This document shows positions 1 to 7,606 of a stretch of DNA of 64,000 bases, piece by piece. Position 1 is the first letter of the stretch, and each line of letters begins with the position of its first letter. The notes beneath the pieces are model-generated. The model had not been told where the DNA came from. It made no database searches and saw only the letters and a list, made by a program, of their open reading frames with translations. Source of the stretch: Aldehydirespirator sp965220485 (GTDB lineage: Bacteria > Actinomycetota > Acidimicrobiia > Acidimicrobiales > Aldehydirespiratoraceae); assembly GCA_965220485.1 (NCBI GenBank), contig OZ244832.1, forward strand, positions 806,001 to 870,000. Reading direction: 5' to 3'. A program made the translations under genes and the position numbers.

Positions 1-522
1 TGCTCTCGACACATCCTGGTCGCCTCGCAGTCCGAGGCGGACGAGGTGCTGGCCCGCCTCGACGCGGGGGAGGAGTTCGGGTTCCTGGCCATCGAGCTGT
101 CCCTGGACCCGGGCAGCGGATCGTTGGGCGGGGATCTGGGCTGCGTGGTGGAGGGCTCCTTCATGGCACCCTTCGAGGCGGCTGCCTACGCCGCCGAACC
201 CGGCCAGGCGGTGGTGGCCCAGTCCCAGTTCGGTTTCCATGTGATCGACGTGATCAGCTCCGGGCTGCCGACGGTCCAGAATCATCCCCAGCTCGACGCC
301 CAGACGCTGGCTCGAATGGCCGAGGACGCGGAGCTGGCGTCGTTGGAGCGTGCCCAGGGCGCCGTCCAGCCCCAGCGCCAGCAGCTGCTGGTCGAACTGC
401 AGGACAGCGTCTTCGAGCGCTACAGGCCGCAGGTCAGCATCCACGACCGCTATGGGTACTGGGATCCCGATCAGTTCCGGGTGGTCCTGGAGCCGCCGGT
501 TGACGAGGGTCCCGCCCAGTGA
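1..522 (+). CDS. Parvulin-type (PpiC/SurA-like) peptidyl-prolyl isomerase, C-terminal part
   Basis: The gene enters from the left edge and is open from base 1, so the start is missing. The first residues read SRHILVASQSEADEVLARL, the first strand and helix of a parvulin domain, followed by D-P-G-S-G and GGDLG, the usual core of the family. The C-terminal third is a charged helical tail. Parvulin proteins catalyse cis/trans isomerisation of prolyl bonds and those of this type usually act outside the membrane on secreted proteins; the signal peptide, if any, lies outside the window. It ends in a 4-bp overlap with the next gene, so the two are probably co-transcribed. The domain call is firm; substrate and localisation are inferred. 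Confidence 0.85.
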   Translation, partial: CSRHILVASQSEADEVLARLDAGEEFGFLAIELSLDPGSGSLGGDLGCVVEGSFMAPFEAAAYAAEPGQAVVAQSQFGFHVIDVISSGLPTVQNHPQLDAQTLARMAEDAELASLERAQGAVQPQRQQLLVELQDSVFERYRPQVSIHDRYGYWDPDQFRVVLEPPVDEGPAQ

Positions 523-1280
523 CCGGGGACGCTGCTGAAGACCGCCTCCACGATCGAGTCGACGACGGGTTGAGGGCGGCGATCTTCCGTCTCGACGAGT
601 TGGTGCGGACCCTGCGCGAGCAATGCCCCTGGGACCGCGAGCAGACCCACACCAGCCTGCGCCGCTACCTGCTGGAGGAGACCTACGAGGCGCTGGAGGC
701 CCTCGACGCGCGGGCTGGCCCTGACACAGACGGTGGCAGCGGTGACACCGAGGGCCTCGACCGGCATCTGTGCGAGGAACTCGGCGATCTGCTGTACCAG
801 GTTTGGTTCCAAGCCCATCTGGCCTCTGAGCGCGGGGCGTTCGGCATAGCGGACGTGGCCCGGGGCGTGCGCGACAAGCTGGTGGCCCGCCATCCTCATG
901 TCTTCGGCGATGTGGAGGCCCGCGACTCAGACGCCGTGCGGGCCAATTGGGACGCCATCAAGCTCCAGGAGAAGGGCTGGGAATCGGTGATGGACGGCAT
1001 ACCGCCGACACTGCCCGCGTTGCTGCGGGCCGTGAAGGTGCAGAAGCGTGCCGCCGCGGCCGGGCTCATTGAGAATGACTGGCACCAGCGCGAGTTCGCC
1101 GAGACCGAGCGGACCCTGACCGAGTTTCAAGCCGATCCCAGCGAGCACAATTTCGGGGAGTTGCTGCTGGCCGCGGTGGAGCTGGGCCGGCGTCTCAAGG
1201 TCGATCCCGAGGATGCGCTGAGGTCGGCCACCGAGCGGGCCCAGCATCGCTATCGCGCGCTGGAGCGGGACGTCCGCTAG
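519..1280 (+). CDS. mazG: MazG nucleoside triphosphate pyrophosphohydrolase
   Basis: The MazG signature is clear near residue 35: CPWDREQTHTSLRRYLLEET, containing the paired glutamates (EETYE) that bind magnesium. A second acidic block, EELGDLLYQVWFQAHLA, follows near residue 85. MazG hydrolyses (d)NTPs to the monophosphate and pyrophosphate and is regarded as a house-cleaning enzyme. The GTG start at 519 overlaps the preceding TGA by 4 bp, which fixes the start. At 253 residues it is near the length of other full-length MazG proteins. In actinobacteria mazG commonly sits just upstream of eno, as here. Confidence 0.93.
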   Translation: MTGDAAEDRLHDRVDDGLRAAIFRLDELVRTLREQCPWDREQTHTSLRRYLLEETYEALEALDARAGPDTDGGSGDTEGLDRHLCEELGDLLYQVWFQAHLASERGAFGIADVARGVRDKLVARHPHVFGDVEARDSDAVRANWDAIKLQEKGWESVMDGIPPTLPALLRAVKVQKRAAAAGLIENDWHQREFAETERTLTEFQADPSEHNFGELLLAAVELGRRLKVDPEDALRSATERAQHRYRALERDVR

Positions 1281-1375
1281 GATTTTGGTCCGCACCGACG
1301 GACGCCGAGGGATAGGACGGAGCGGCGCCCGACTGTGATGTCGTGCCCGGCGGGGCGCGGCGTCGTCAACCACCC

Positions 1376-1380
1376 GGAGG
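1376..1380 (+). promoter_or_regulatory. Ribosome binding site deciding the enolase start
   Basis: GGAGG lies 7 nt before the GTG at 1388. The open frame extends upstream to 1343, but only the GTG at 1388 has this spacing and it starts the protein at the conserved MSRIETVRAREVFDSRG. Confidence 0.8.
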
Positions 1381-1387
1381 TTCGCCG

Positions 1388-2689
1388 GTGAGCCGCATAG
1401 AGACGGTCCGTGCTCGCGAAGTGTTCGACTCGCGCGGCAACCCCACGGTGGAAGTCGATGTCGAGCTGGACTCGGGCGCCGGCGGCCGGGCGATGGTGCC
1501 GTCGGGCGCATCGACGGGCGCATTCGAAGCGGTCGAGCTGCGCGACGGCGGAACCCGGCTCCGAGGCCGGGGGGTGCTCGGAGCGGTTGCCAACGTCAAC
1601 GGCGAGCTGGCCGCCGCGGTCCGGGGCCTGGACGCTGCCGATCAGCGCGCCGTCGACGCCGCGCTCATAGACGCGGACGGCACCGACGCCAAGGGCCGGC
1701 TGGGCGCCAACGCCATCCTCGGCGTGTCGCTGGCCGCTGCCCGGGCTGCGGCCGCCGCGCTGGAGGTGCCGCTGTGGCGCCACGTTGGAGGGGCCAACGC
1801 GCACGTGCTGCCGGTGCCGATGCTGAACCTGCTCAACGGGGGAGCGCACGCCGACAACAACGTCGACTTCCAGGAGTTCATGGTGGTCCCCGTCGGCGCG
1901 GCGTCGTTCTCCGAGGCTCTGTGGTGGGGCGTGGAGATCTATCACGAGCTTGCGGTCACCTTGAAGGGCCGGGGCCTGTCCACCGGTCTCGGCGACGAGG
2001 GAGGATTCGCCCCCGACCTGCGATCCAACGCCGAGGCGGTGGCGCTGCTGGCGGAGGCGACCGAGCGCGCCGGCCTCACGTTGGGCGATGAGATCGGGTT
2101 CGCTCTGGACGTGGCGTCGACGGAGTTCTTCGACGACGATCGATACGTGCTGGCTGGCGAGGGCCGCACGCTGGACGCGGGCGAGATGGCGGCCGAGCTG
2201 GGTCGCCTGTGCGACGAGTACCCGATCGTGTCGGTTGAGGACGGCATGGCTGAGGATGACTGGGCCGGGTGGGCCGAGCTCACCGCCGCGATGGGGGAGC
2301 GTGTCCAGTTGGTGGGCGACGACCTGTTCGTCACCAACGCCGAGCGGCTGGCCCGAGGAGTGCGAGCCGGGGTGGCCAACGCGATCCTGGTGAAGGTCAA
2401 TCAGATCGGCTCGCTCACCGAGACCCTCGATTGCGTGGATCTGGCCGTGCGCAGCGGGTACGCAGCCGTGATGTCGCACCGCAGCGGCGAGACCGAGGAC
2501 ACCGCCATCGCCGACCTTGCCGTGGCCACCAACTGCGGGCAGATCAAGACGGGCGCTCCGGCACGGAGCGACCGGGTGGCCAAGTACAACCAACTGCTAC
2601 GCATCGAGGAGCAACTCGGCGAGGCGGCCGTGTTCCGGGGCCGGGCCGCCCTGGCCCCCGGCGCCAGCCGGGGAGCGGAGTCGGGATGA
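1388..2689 (+). CDS. eno: Enolase (phosphopyruvate hydratase)
   Basis: Interconverts 2-phosphoglycerate and phosphoenolpyruvate in glycolysis and gluconeogenesis. The 433-residue length is typical. Family signatures are all present: AREVFDSRGNPTVEVDV at the N-terminus, the SGAS loop, GDEGGFAP, the metal-binding VEDGMAEDDW and GDDLFVTN segments, and the active-site SHRSGETEDT followed by KTGAPARSDRVAKYNQLLRI. The GTG start is chosen from the GGAGG at 1376-1380. The C-terminal stop lies inside the first unit of a 35-bp direct repeat that leads into the next gene. Confidence 0.97.
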   Translation: MSRIETVRAREVFDSRGNPTVEVDVELDSGAGGRAMVPSGASTGAFEAVELRDGGTRLRGRGVLGAVANVNGELAAAVRGLDAADQRAVDAALIDADGTDAKGRLGANAILGVSLAAARAAAAALEVPLWRHVGGANAHVLPVPMLNLLNGGAHADNNVDFQEFMVVPVGAASFSEALWWGVEIYHELAVTLKGRGLSTGLGDEGGFAPDLRSNAEAVALLAEATERAGLTLGDEIGFALDVASTEFFDDDRYVLAGEGRTLDAGEMAAELGRLCDEYPIVSVEDGMAEDDWAGWAELTAAMGERVQLVGDDLFVTNAERLARGVRAGVANAILVKVNQIGSLTETLDCVDLAVRSGYAAVMSHRSGETEDTAIADLAVATNCGQIKTGAPARSDRVAKYNQLLRIEEQLGEAAVFRGRAALAPGASRGAESG

Positions 2690-2808
2690 GGTCGGTCTGG
2701 TGGGCGTGCGGGGTGTCGCGATGAGGTCGGTCTGGTGGGCGTGCGGGGTGTCGGGATGAGGTCGGTCTGGTGGGCGTGCGGGGTGTCGCGATGAGGTCGG
2801 TCTGGTGG
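2680..2808 (+). repeat. 35-bp direct repeat, about 3.5 copies, at the eno/ftsB junction
   Basis: Copies begin with ATGAGGTCGGTCTGGTGG at 2686, 2721, 2756 and 2791, a constant 35-bp step; the last is partial. One base alternates between units (GTCGGG / GTCGCG). The first unit contains the enolase stop codon and the last contains the probable start of the FtsB-like protein. The repeat appears to be a local duplication of that start region. The period is not a multiple of three, so each unit offers the same ATG in a different frame. Confidence 0.9.
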
Positions 2809-3105
2809 CACCGCCTGTTGTTGATGGGTCTGGGTGTGGCCATGGTGGCCGCAGCCCTGCTGTTGGGGGCGTCGTCGGTGCGCACCTGGATGGATCAGAA
2901 CGCCCAGCAGGCGGAGGCTGAGAGCCTCGCCGTCGAGATCGACGGCCGCATCGCCGCACTCGAGGCCGAGGTCGCCCGTCGGACCAGCGACGACGGGGTC
3001 AGGCGAGAGGCGCTGTGTTTCGGCCCTTACGTAGAGCCCGGGACCGAGATCTACGCCGTGATGGGTCTGGAGGGCTGCGTGTCGCAGCCGCCGTCCAGCA
3101 ACTAG
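2791..3105 (+). CDS. ftsB: FtsB/DivIC-type septum formation initiator protein
   Basis: A 104-residue protein with a short cytoplasmic N-terminus, one transmembrane helix (LLLMGLGVAMVAAALLLGA, about residues 9-27), a coiled coil (QNAQQAEAESLAVEIDGRI, then AALEAEVAR) and a C-terminal segment YVEPGTEIYAV that matches the DivIC/FtsB end motif. These bitopic proteins join the divisome and recruit septal peptidoglycan synthesis. Position directly after eno is the normal actinobacterial place. The ATG at 2791 is chosen because the alternative GTG at 2770 lies within the duplicated 35-bp repeat. The length and topology fit the family well. Confidence 0.82.
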   Translation: MRSVWWHRLLLMGLGVAMVAAALLLGASSVRTWMDQNAQQAEAESLAVEIDGRIAALEAEVARRTSDDGVRREALCFGPYVEPGTEIYAVMGLEGCVSQPPSSN

Positions 3106-3140
3106 GACACGAGGTCAGCGCAGTCGGTCGACGGTTCCGC

Positions 3141-4418
3141 TCACAGCTGCCAGAGGTACGACAGGGGCAGGGCGAAGATCCGCTCTGCGAGCCTGAGGGG
3201 ATGCGAGCCGGTGTATAGGACCAAGCCCAGCTCGAACCGGTCGCCGATGAGGTCTCGCAGCCACACCAGCCATTTGGCGTCGGCCGGATGGACCGTGGCA
3301 CCCGCCTTCACCTCCACTGCGATCACGTGCCCGTTCGGGCGCTCGATCAACAGGTCCACTTCCCGCCGCCGGGAGTCGCGGTAGTGGCAGAAGCGCAGGT
3401 CCTGCGAGATGGCCGTCGCCTGGCGGCGCAGCTCGTTCACGGCGAAGGTCTCATGCAGCGGCCTGCGGCCCGGCGCGGCCGGATCGCTGAGCGTCTCGGC
3501 GGTCACGCCCAGCGTCGCGGCGGCTAGGCCGGTGTCGCTCACATGAACCTTCGGTCGCCGCTTGGCGCGGGTGGCGGCACCGGTGGCCCAGCCGGGCAGC
3601 CGGGTCACCAGATTGGTCATCTCCAGATAGGACAGGTAGTCCGCGGTCGTCTCGATGCTGCCGAACTCCAAGTCCCGGTGCAGATCCTGCATCACGAGCT
3701 CGCCTGCCGTGCGGGCGGCCACGGCACGCAGCAGTCGGGGAAGCTCGGTTGACCGCCTCGCCCCGGTCAGTTCGACGATGTCGCGGGTCACCGCGGTGTG
3801 GACGTAGGCGCTGAACCACAGCCGGCGATCGTCGCCGCTTAGGCGGATCGCCTCGGGGTATCCGCCCCGGCAGATGCGCTCGGCGTACTGGCGGCGGGTC
3901 AGTGGCGACGGCGGCGAGCGCAGCAGGCCGAAGCGGTCCGATGACGCCGCCCCCCGTTGCGGAGCATCCAGAAGGCGAGCTAGCAGCCCCTCGGTGCCCT
4001 CGATCTCAGCTTCGGAGAACGGAGCCAACTCGTAGAAGACGGCTCGGCCGGCCAGCGACTCCGACAGAACCGGGATCGTGAGGAAGCTGGTCGAACCGGT
4101 GAGCAGGAACCCGCCCGGAAAGGGATCCGAATCGACAGCGAGCTTGATCGCCCGCACGAGATCGTCTCCGCCCCGCTGGACCTCGTCGATGACCACGGGA
4201 CGGTTCCGACCGGCCACGAATCCCGTCGGGTCGTCCAGGGCCAGCGGCAGCATCGCGGGCTCGTCGAGGGACAGGAACGTCCCGCCGTTGACGATCCGGC
4301 GCGCCAGCGTGGTCTTGCCCGACTGCCGCGGCCCCTGCAGGACCACGACACGGAACGCGTCGAGCGCGCGCCGCAGCCCGGGCTCGACCCTTCGATGCAC
4401 TATGGCGCGCTCGGCCAT
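3141..4418 (-). CDS. AAA ATPase with DUF4143 domain
   Basis: A 425-residue protein of the AAA_14/DUF4143 architecture. The Walker A motif GPRQSGKTTLARRI lies near residues 30-43, Walker B is RPVVIDEVQRGG near residue 95, and a sensor-like LLTGSTSF follows. The C-terminal half has the DUF4143 features ELVMQDLHRDLEF and VSDTGLAA, ending with a nuclease-like EVDLLIE...VIAVEVKAG segment. The family is widespread and sporadically distributed; its role is unknown, although toxin-antitoxin and mobile-element links have been proposed. It faces the FtsB gene convergently, with only 35 bp between stop codons, and is the first gene of the block that separates ftsB from DUF501. Confidence 0.88.
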   Translation of the reverse strand: MAERAIVHRRVEPGLRRALDAFRVVVLQGPRQSGKTTLARRIVNGGTFLSLDEPAMLPLALDDPTGFVAGRNRPVVIDEVQRGGDDLVRAIKLAVDSDPFPGGFLLTGSTSFLTIPVLSESLAGRAVFYELAPFSEAEIEGTEGLLARLLDAPQRGAASSDRFGLLRSPPSPLTRRQYAERICRGGYPEAIRLSGDDRRLWFSAYVHTAVTRDIVELTGARRSTELPRLLRAVAARTAGELVMQDLHRDLEFGSIETTADYLSYLEMTNLVTRLPGWATGAATRAKRRPKVHVSDTGLAAATLGVTAETLSDPAAPGRRPLHETFAVNELRRQATAISQDLRFCHYRDSRRREVDLLIERPNGHVIAVEVKAGATVHPADAKWLVWLRDLIGDRFELGLVLYTGSHPLRLAERIFALPLSYLWQL

Positions 4419-4779
4419 GCTGGGAAGGCCTTCCGGTCGGGAGAATACGGCCAGTACGGCTCTTCAAGTCTACCAGTAATGTTGCCAGCTAGCTACCAGT
4501 AGTTTTACCGTAAGGCTATTAGTAGTTGACTCACCTCTCAACGCTGATGGCCTTCTCTGCTGCTAATTCGCGGACAGATGGTGCCGCACCACAAGCCCCA
4601 GCACGACCCCCATCACCGAACCACCGGTGGATTCAGGCTAAGACGCCTCTTGGATGCCCGCCGCGCCGTCCGTCGGCCGGGGCCGCAGACTGCCCTTCAT
4701 CGGCACTGCTGCCGATCAACCCCACCCCACAACCGGGCCGGGGCCTGCTTGGAGCCGCCGGCTCCTAGCCTGGTGTTCC
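4419..4779. other. Divergent intergenic region with A+T-rich patch and short direct repeats
   Basis: Lies between the DUF4143 ATPase (minus) and the thioesterase (plus). Bases 4468-4535 are clearly richer in A+T than the rest. TACCAGTA occurs at 4471-4478 and again at 4494-4501, and TATTAGTA follows shortly downstream. These could be promoter or operator elements for the ATPase gene; no consensus promoter is convincing. I see no gene in this stretch. Confidence 0.4.
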
Positions 4780-5184
4780 GTGCCCGCACACCGGTTCGAC
4801 GCCAAGGTCCGCTTCTACGAACTCGACCCCTACGGCCATCTGAACCACTCCGCGTACGTGCAGTTCTTCGAGACCGGGCGGGTGGAACTCTTGGAGCAGA
4901 TCGGGCTGGATCTGGTGTCCTTCGCGGCCCGGGGGTACCGGTTCGTGGTCAACCGCATCTCCACGTCGTTCGATCGTCCGGTGTACGCCGGTGAGACGGT
5001 GACGGTGGAGACCGAGGTTGTGGAGTTGCGTCGGGCGTCGTCGGTTTGGCGCCAGCGTCTGGTGCGTGACGGGGAGGTGGTGGCCCGCCAGGAGCTGCGA
5101 GCCGCCATCACCGATAACGACGGCAGGCCGGTGCGCGCTCCGGAGGACTTGGCGGAGGCCCTTGCCCCTTACTTCGTGGAATAG
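4780..5184 (+). CDS. Hotdog-fold acyl-CoA thioesterase (4HBT/YbgC-like)
   Basis: A 134-residue single hotdog domain. The N-terminal VRFYELDPYGHLNHSAYVQF carries the aspartate and HxN pattern of the 4HBT/YbgC group, followed by the long helix ETGRVELLEQIG. Members hydrolyse acyl-CoA thioesters in the cytoplasm; the substrate cannot be told. The GTG at 4780 puts the start just before the conserved first strand, whereas the longer open frame is low-complexity. The last 27 bp are nearly repeated at 5208-5233, immediately before the next gene, which points to a local duplication. Confidence 0.85.
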   Translation: MPAHRFDAKVRFYELDPYGHLNHSAYVQFFETGRVELLEQIGLDLVSFAARGYRFVVNRISTSFDRPVYAGETVTVETEVVELRRASSVWRQRLVRDGEVVARQELRAAITDNDGRPVRAPEDLAEALAPYFVE

Positions 5185-5230
5185 AGGCGCGTAAGGGCGG
5201 ACGGAGAGGCCCTGGCCCCTACTTCGTGGG

Positions 5231-6187
5231 ATGACTGCGCAGGGGCCTATGCTCGGTCGAATGCCGGCTGACCTGCGCTCCGTGTCGTGCGTGGAGGACG
5301 TGTGGCACGGACTTCGCGACAACGCCTACCTGCCCGACGAGGCGCTGGCCACCGCCGTGTACCTGGCCCTTCGGCTGCACCGCCCGCTGTTGCTGGAGGG
5401 CGAGCCCGGAGTGGGCAAGACCGAGGTGGCCAAGGTGATCGCCGACTGGGGCGGCGGGCAGCTCATCCGATTGCAGTGCTATGAGGGCATCGACGCCGCC
5501 CAGGCCGTCTACGAGTGGGACTACGCGCGCCAGCTGATGCACCTGAGGACGATGGAGGCCACCGGACGCGCCCTCGGCGCGGACGAGGCCAGCCTCGCCG
5601 ATGAGCTCTACAGCGAGCGCTTCCTGGTGCGCCGGCCTCTCCTGGAGGCGATCGAGGCCAGCGACGGCCCCCCGCCCGTGCTGCTCGTGGATGAGGTGGA
5701 CCGGTCCGACGACGAGTTCGAGGCCTTCCTGCTCGAAGTGCTGTCCGACTACTCGATAACCATCCCCGAGGTCGGCACGTTCGCGGCCGTCGATCCGCCG
5801 GTCGTGGTCATCACCTCCAACCGCACACGAGATGTGCACGACGCGCTCAAGCGGCGATGCCTGTACCACTGGGTGTCGCATCCCGGTGCACAGCGCGAGG
5901 CGGAGATCATCCGCCTGCGGGCCCCGGAGGTGGCCGATGCCCTGGCCCGTCAGGTGGCTCACGCCGCGGCCGCGATCCGAGACGTCGGTCTGTACAAGCC
6001 TCCTGGAGTGGCCGAGACCATCGACTGGGCCCGGGCTCTGAGCCTTCTCGGCGGGGCCACGCTCGATCTCGCCAACGCCTCGGCTGCCCTGGGCGCCCTG
6101 CTGAAGTACCGCGAGGATCGGGACCGGGTCATCGAGCACGACTTGGCCGCCATCGTGGCCGACGCGGCAGCCGCCCACAGCGCATGA
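5231..6187 (+). CDS. coxD: CoxD-type MoxR AAA+ ATPase
   Basis: A MoxR-family AAA+ ATPase. Walker A is LLLEGEPGVGKTEVAKVI, Walker B is PVLLVDEVDRSDDEFEAF, and TSNRTRDVHDALKRRC is the sensor/arginine-finger segment. The MoxR-specific insert QCYEGIDAAQAVYEW is also present. CoxD is needed for assembly of the [CuSMoO2] site of aerobic CO dehydrogenase in Oligotropha, and similar proteins serve other molybdenum hydroxylases. The following VWA, XdhC, MobA-like and CoxG genes support this call. The ATG at 5231 falls in a duplicated copy of the thioesterase tail, so a start at ATG 5261 (MPADLRSV) is an equal alternative. No large, medium or small hydroxylase subunit is in the window. Confidence 0.87.
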   Translation: MTAQGPMLGRMPADLRSVSCVEDVWHGLRDNAYLPDEALATAVYLALRLHRPLLLEGEPGVGKTEVAKVIADWGGGQLIRLQCYEGIDAAQAVYEWDYARQLMHLRTMEATGRALGADEASLADELYSERFLVRRPLLEAIEASDGPPPVLLVDEVDRSDDEFEAFLLEVLSDYSITIPEVGTFAAVDPPVVVITSNRTRDVHDALKRRCLYHWVSHPGAQREAEIIRLRAPEVADALARQVAHAAAAIRDVGLYKPPGVAETIDWARALSLLGGATLDLANASAALGALLKYREDRDRVIEHDLAAIVADAAAAHSA

Positions 6188-6235
6188 CTGGGGGTGCCCG
6201 CAGGACAGGCATCAGCCCCTTGCGCTCAAGTGTCG

Positions 6236-6346
6236 TGCTTCCCGCTCTTGTTCGCTGCGCTCACGGGCCGCTCGGGCCACGGCCTCGCTCAACGCCTCGC
6301 GAGAATCCCCGTGAAACCGACGCCTATTCACTCGGCCTCTGAGGAG
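6236..6346 (-). repeat. Dispersed ~105-bp repeat, copy 1 (reverse orientation)
   Basis: Read on the minus strand it runs from AGAGGCCGAG through GCGAGGCGTTGAGCGAGG to GAGCGGCCCGTGAGCGCAGC and AACAAGAGCGGGAAG. The same unit recurs at 14317, 27704, 54901 and 59113. Here it fills the space between coxD and coxE and encodes most of the apparent N-terminal extension of CoxE, which is therefore probably not translated. Confidence 0.85.
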
Positions 6347-6364
6347 GCGGGCGACTCGGCCCGC

Positions 6365-7606
6365 GTGCCGGCGCAGTCGCGCTCGGTGTCTTCGGGGACA
6401 GGTCGCACGGGCACCGATCCGATAGACGTCGCGGTCGGGTTCGCGTGCGCGCTGCGCCGGGCCGGTCTGGAGGTCTCCCTCACCTCGGCGCTGCTGTACG
6501 CCGAAGCGCTGTCGGTTTGCGATGTCAGCAGCCGGACGTCGCTGTATTGGGCCGGCCGGGCTGCGCTGGTCCACCGTTTCGAGGATGTCGGCGTCCACGA
6601 CGCTGTCTTCGGCGCGTACTGGCTGGGCTCGCCGCTGGGCACCGCGGCGCCGACCGCGGCGGTGAGCGTGCCTGTGATCCTGCAGGTCGACGACGCGGGG
6701 GACTCCGAGCCCGACGACGACGACGACGAGTCCCGCCCCGACTCCGAGGTGATCACCGTTCGCTACAGCGCCACCGAGACCCTATCCACCAAGGACTTTG
6801 CCGACTACAACGACGCCGAGCTCGACGAGGCCCGGCGGCTGATGGCGCGGCTGCGGTTCTGTGGCCCGACGCGGCCCAGCCGCCGCCTGGAGCCGACACG
6901 GTCGTGCCGTGGCCGCCTCGATGTGCGCCGCACGGTCCGTGCCGCCATGCGCTCCGGGGGCGAACCGATGCGCATGCACCGGCGGATGAGCGGTCGCAGG
7001 CCGCGGCGCCTGGTGCTGCTGCTGGATGTGTCGGGTTCGATGGAGCGCTACGCCCGAGCGCTGCTGCGCCTGGTTCACGCCGCGGTCGCAGGCCGCAGCC
7101 GGGTGGAGGCTTTCGCGCTGGGCACCCGGCTGACCCGGCTCACCCGGGAGCTGTCGTCGCGGGACCCGGATCGGGCCTTGCGGGCCGCGTCGGCCGCGGT
7201 GCCCGACTGGAGCGGCGGGACTCGTCTTGGCTCAGGCTTGCGTGCCTTCAACGACGAGTGGGGATGCCGGGGAATGGCCCGGGGTGCGGTGATGGTGATC
7301 CTCTCCGACGGCTGGGATCGGGGCGATCCCGCCGAGATGTCCGAGCAGATGCAGCGCCTGCGGAGGGTGGCCCACCGGGTGGTGTGGGTCAATCCGCTCA
7401 AGGCGTCGCCGGGGTATGCACCGCTGGCGCGAGGGATGGCCGCGGCTCTGCCCTATGTGGACGACTTCGTGGAGGGACACAACTTGGAGTCTTTGGAGCG
7501 TCTGGCTGAACTGGTGCTCACCGAGACGGGCCGGGGCCCGGGCCGGCCGGCGCGGCCGGCTGCGGCGGCCACAGGGGCATCGATCAGGGTCGGGGTGGGC
7601 CAGTGA
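6365..7606 (+). CDS. coxE: CoxE-type von Willebrand factor A protein
   Basis: The central-to-C-terminal part is a VWA domain with a MIDAS motif, LLLDVSGSMERYARALL, at about base 7019, followed by EAFALGTRLTRLTR and VILSDGWDRGDPAEM. The preceding half has the CoxE/DUF58-like region with the arginine-rich GRLDVRRTVRAAMRSGGEP. VWA CoxE proteins act with the CoxD ATPase in maturation of molybdenum hydroxylases, an AAA+/VWA partnership. The start is uncertain: the frame is open from 6194 but passes through the dispersed repeat, so a start after it is preferred (GTG 6365 or GTG 6386). It overlaps the next gene by 4 bp. Confidence 0.85.
   Translation: MPAQSRSVSSGTGRTGTDPIDVAVGFACALRRAGLEVSLTSALLYAEALSVCDVSSRTSLYWAGRAALVHRFEDVGVHDAVFGAYWLGSPLGTAAPTAAVSVPVILQVDDAGDSEPDDDDDESRPDSEVITVRYSATETLSTKDFADYNDAELDEARRLMARLRFCGPTRPSRRLEPTRSCRGRLDVRRTVRAAMRSGGEPMRMHRRMSGRRPRRLVLLLDVSGSMERYARALLRLVHAAVAGRSRVEAFALGTRLTRLTRELSSRDPDRALRAASAAVPDWSGGTRLGSGLRAFNDEWGCRGMARGAVMVILSDGWDRGDPAEMSEQMQRLRRVAHRVVWVNPLKASPGYAPLARGMAAALPYVDDFVEGHNLESLERLAELVLTETGRGPGRPARPAAAATGASIRVGVGQ

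Noticed and set aside
6194..6364. N-terminal extension of CoxE
   Set aside because: It is encoded by the dispersed repeat, which gives similar meaningless peptides at other loci.
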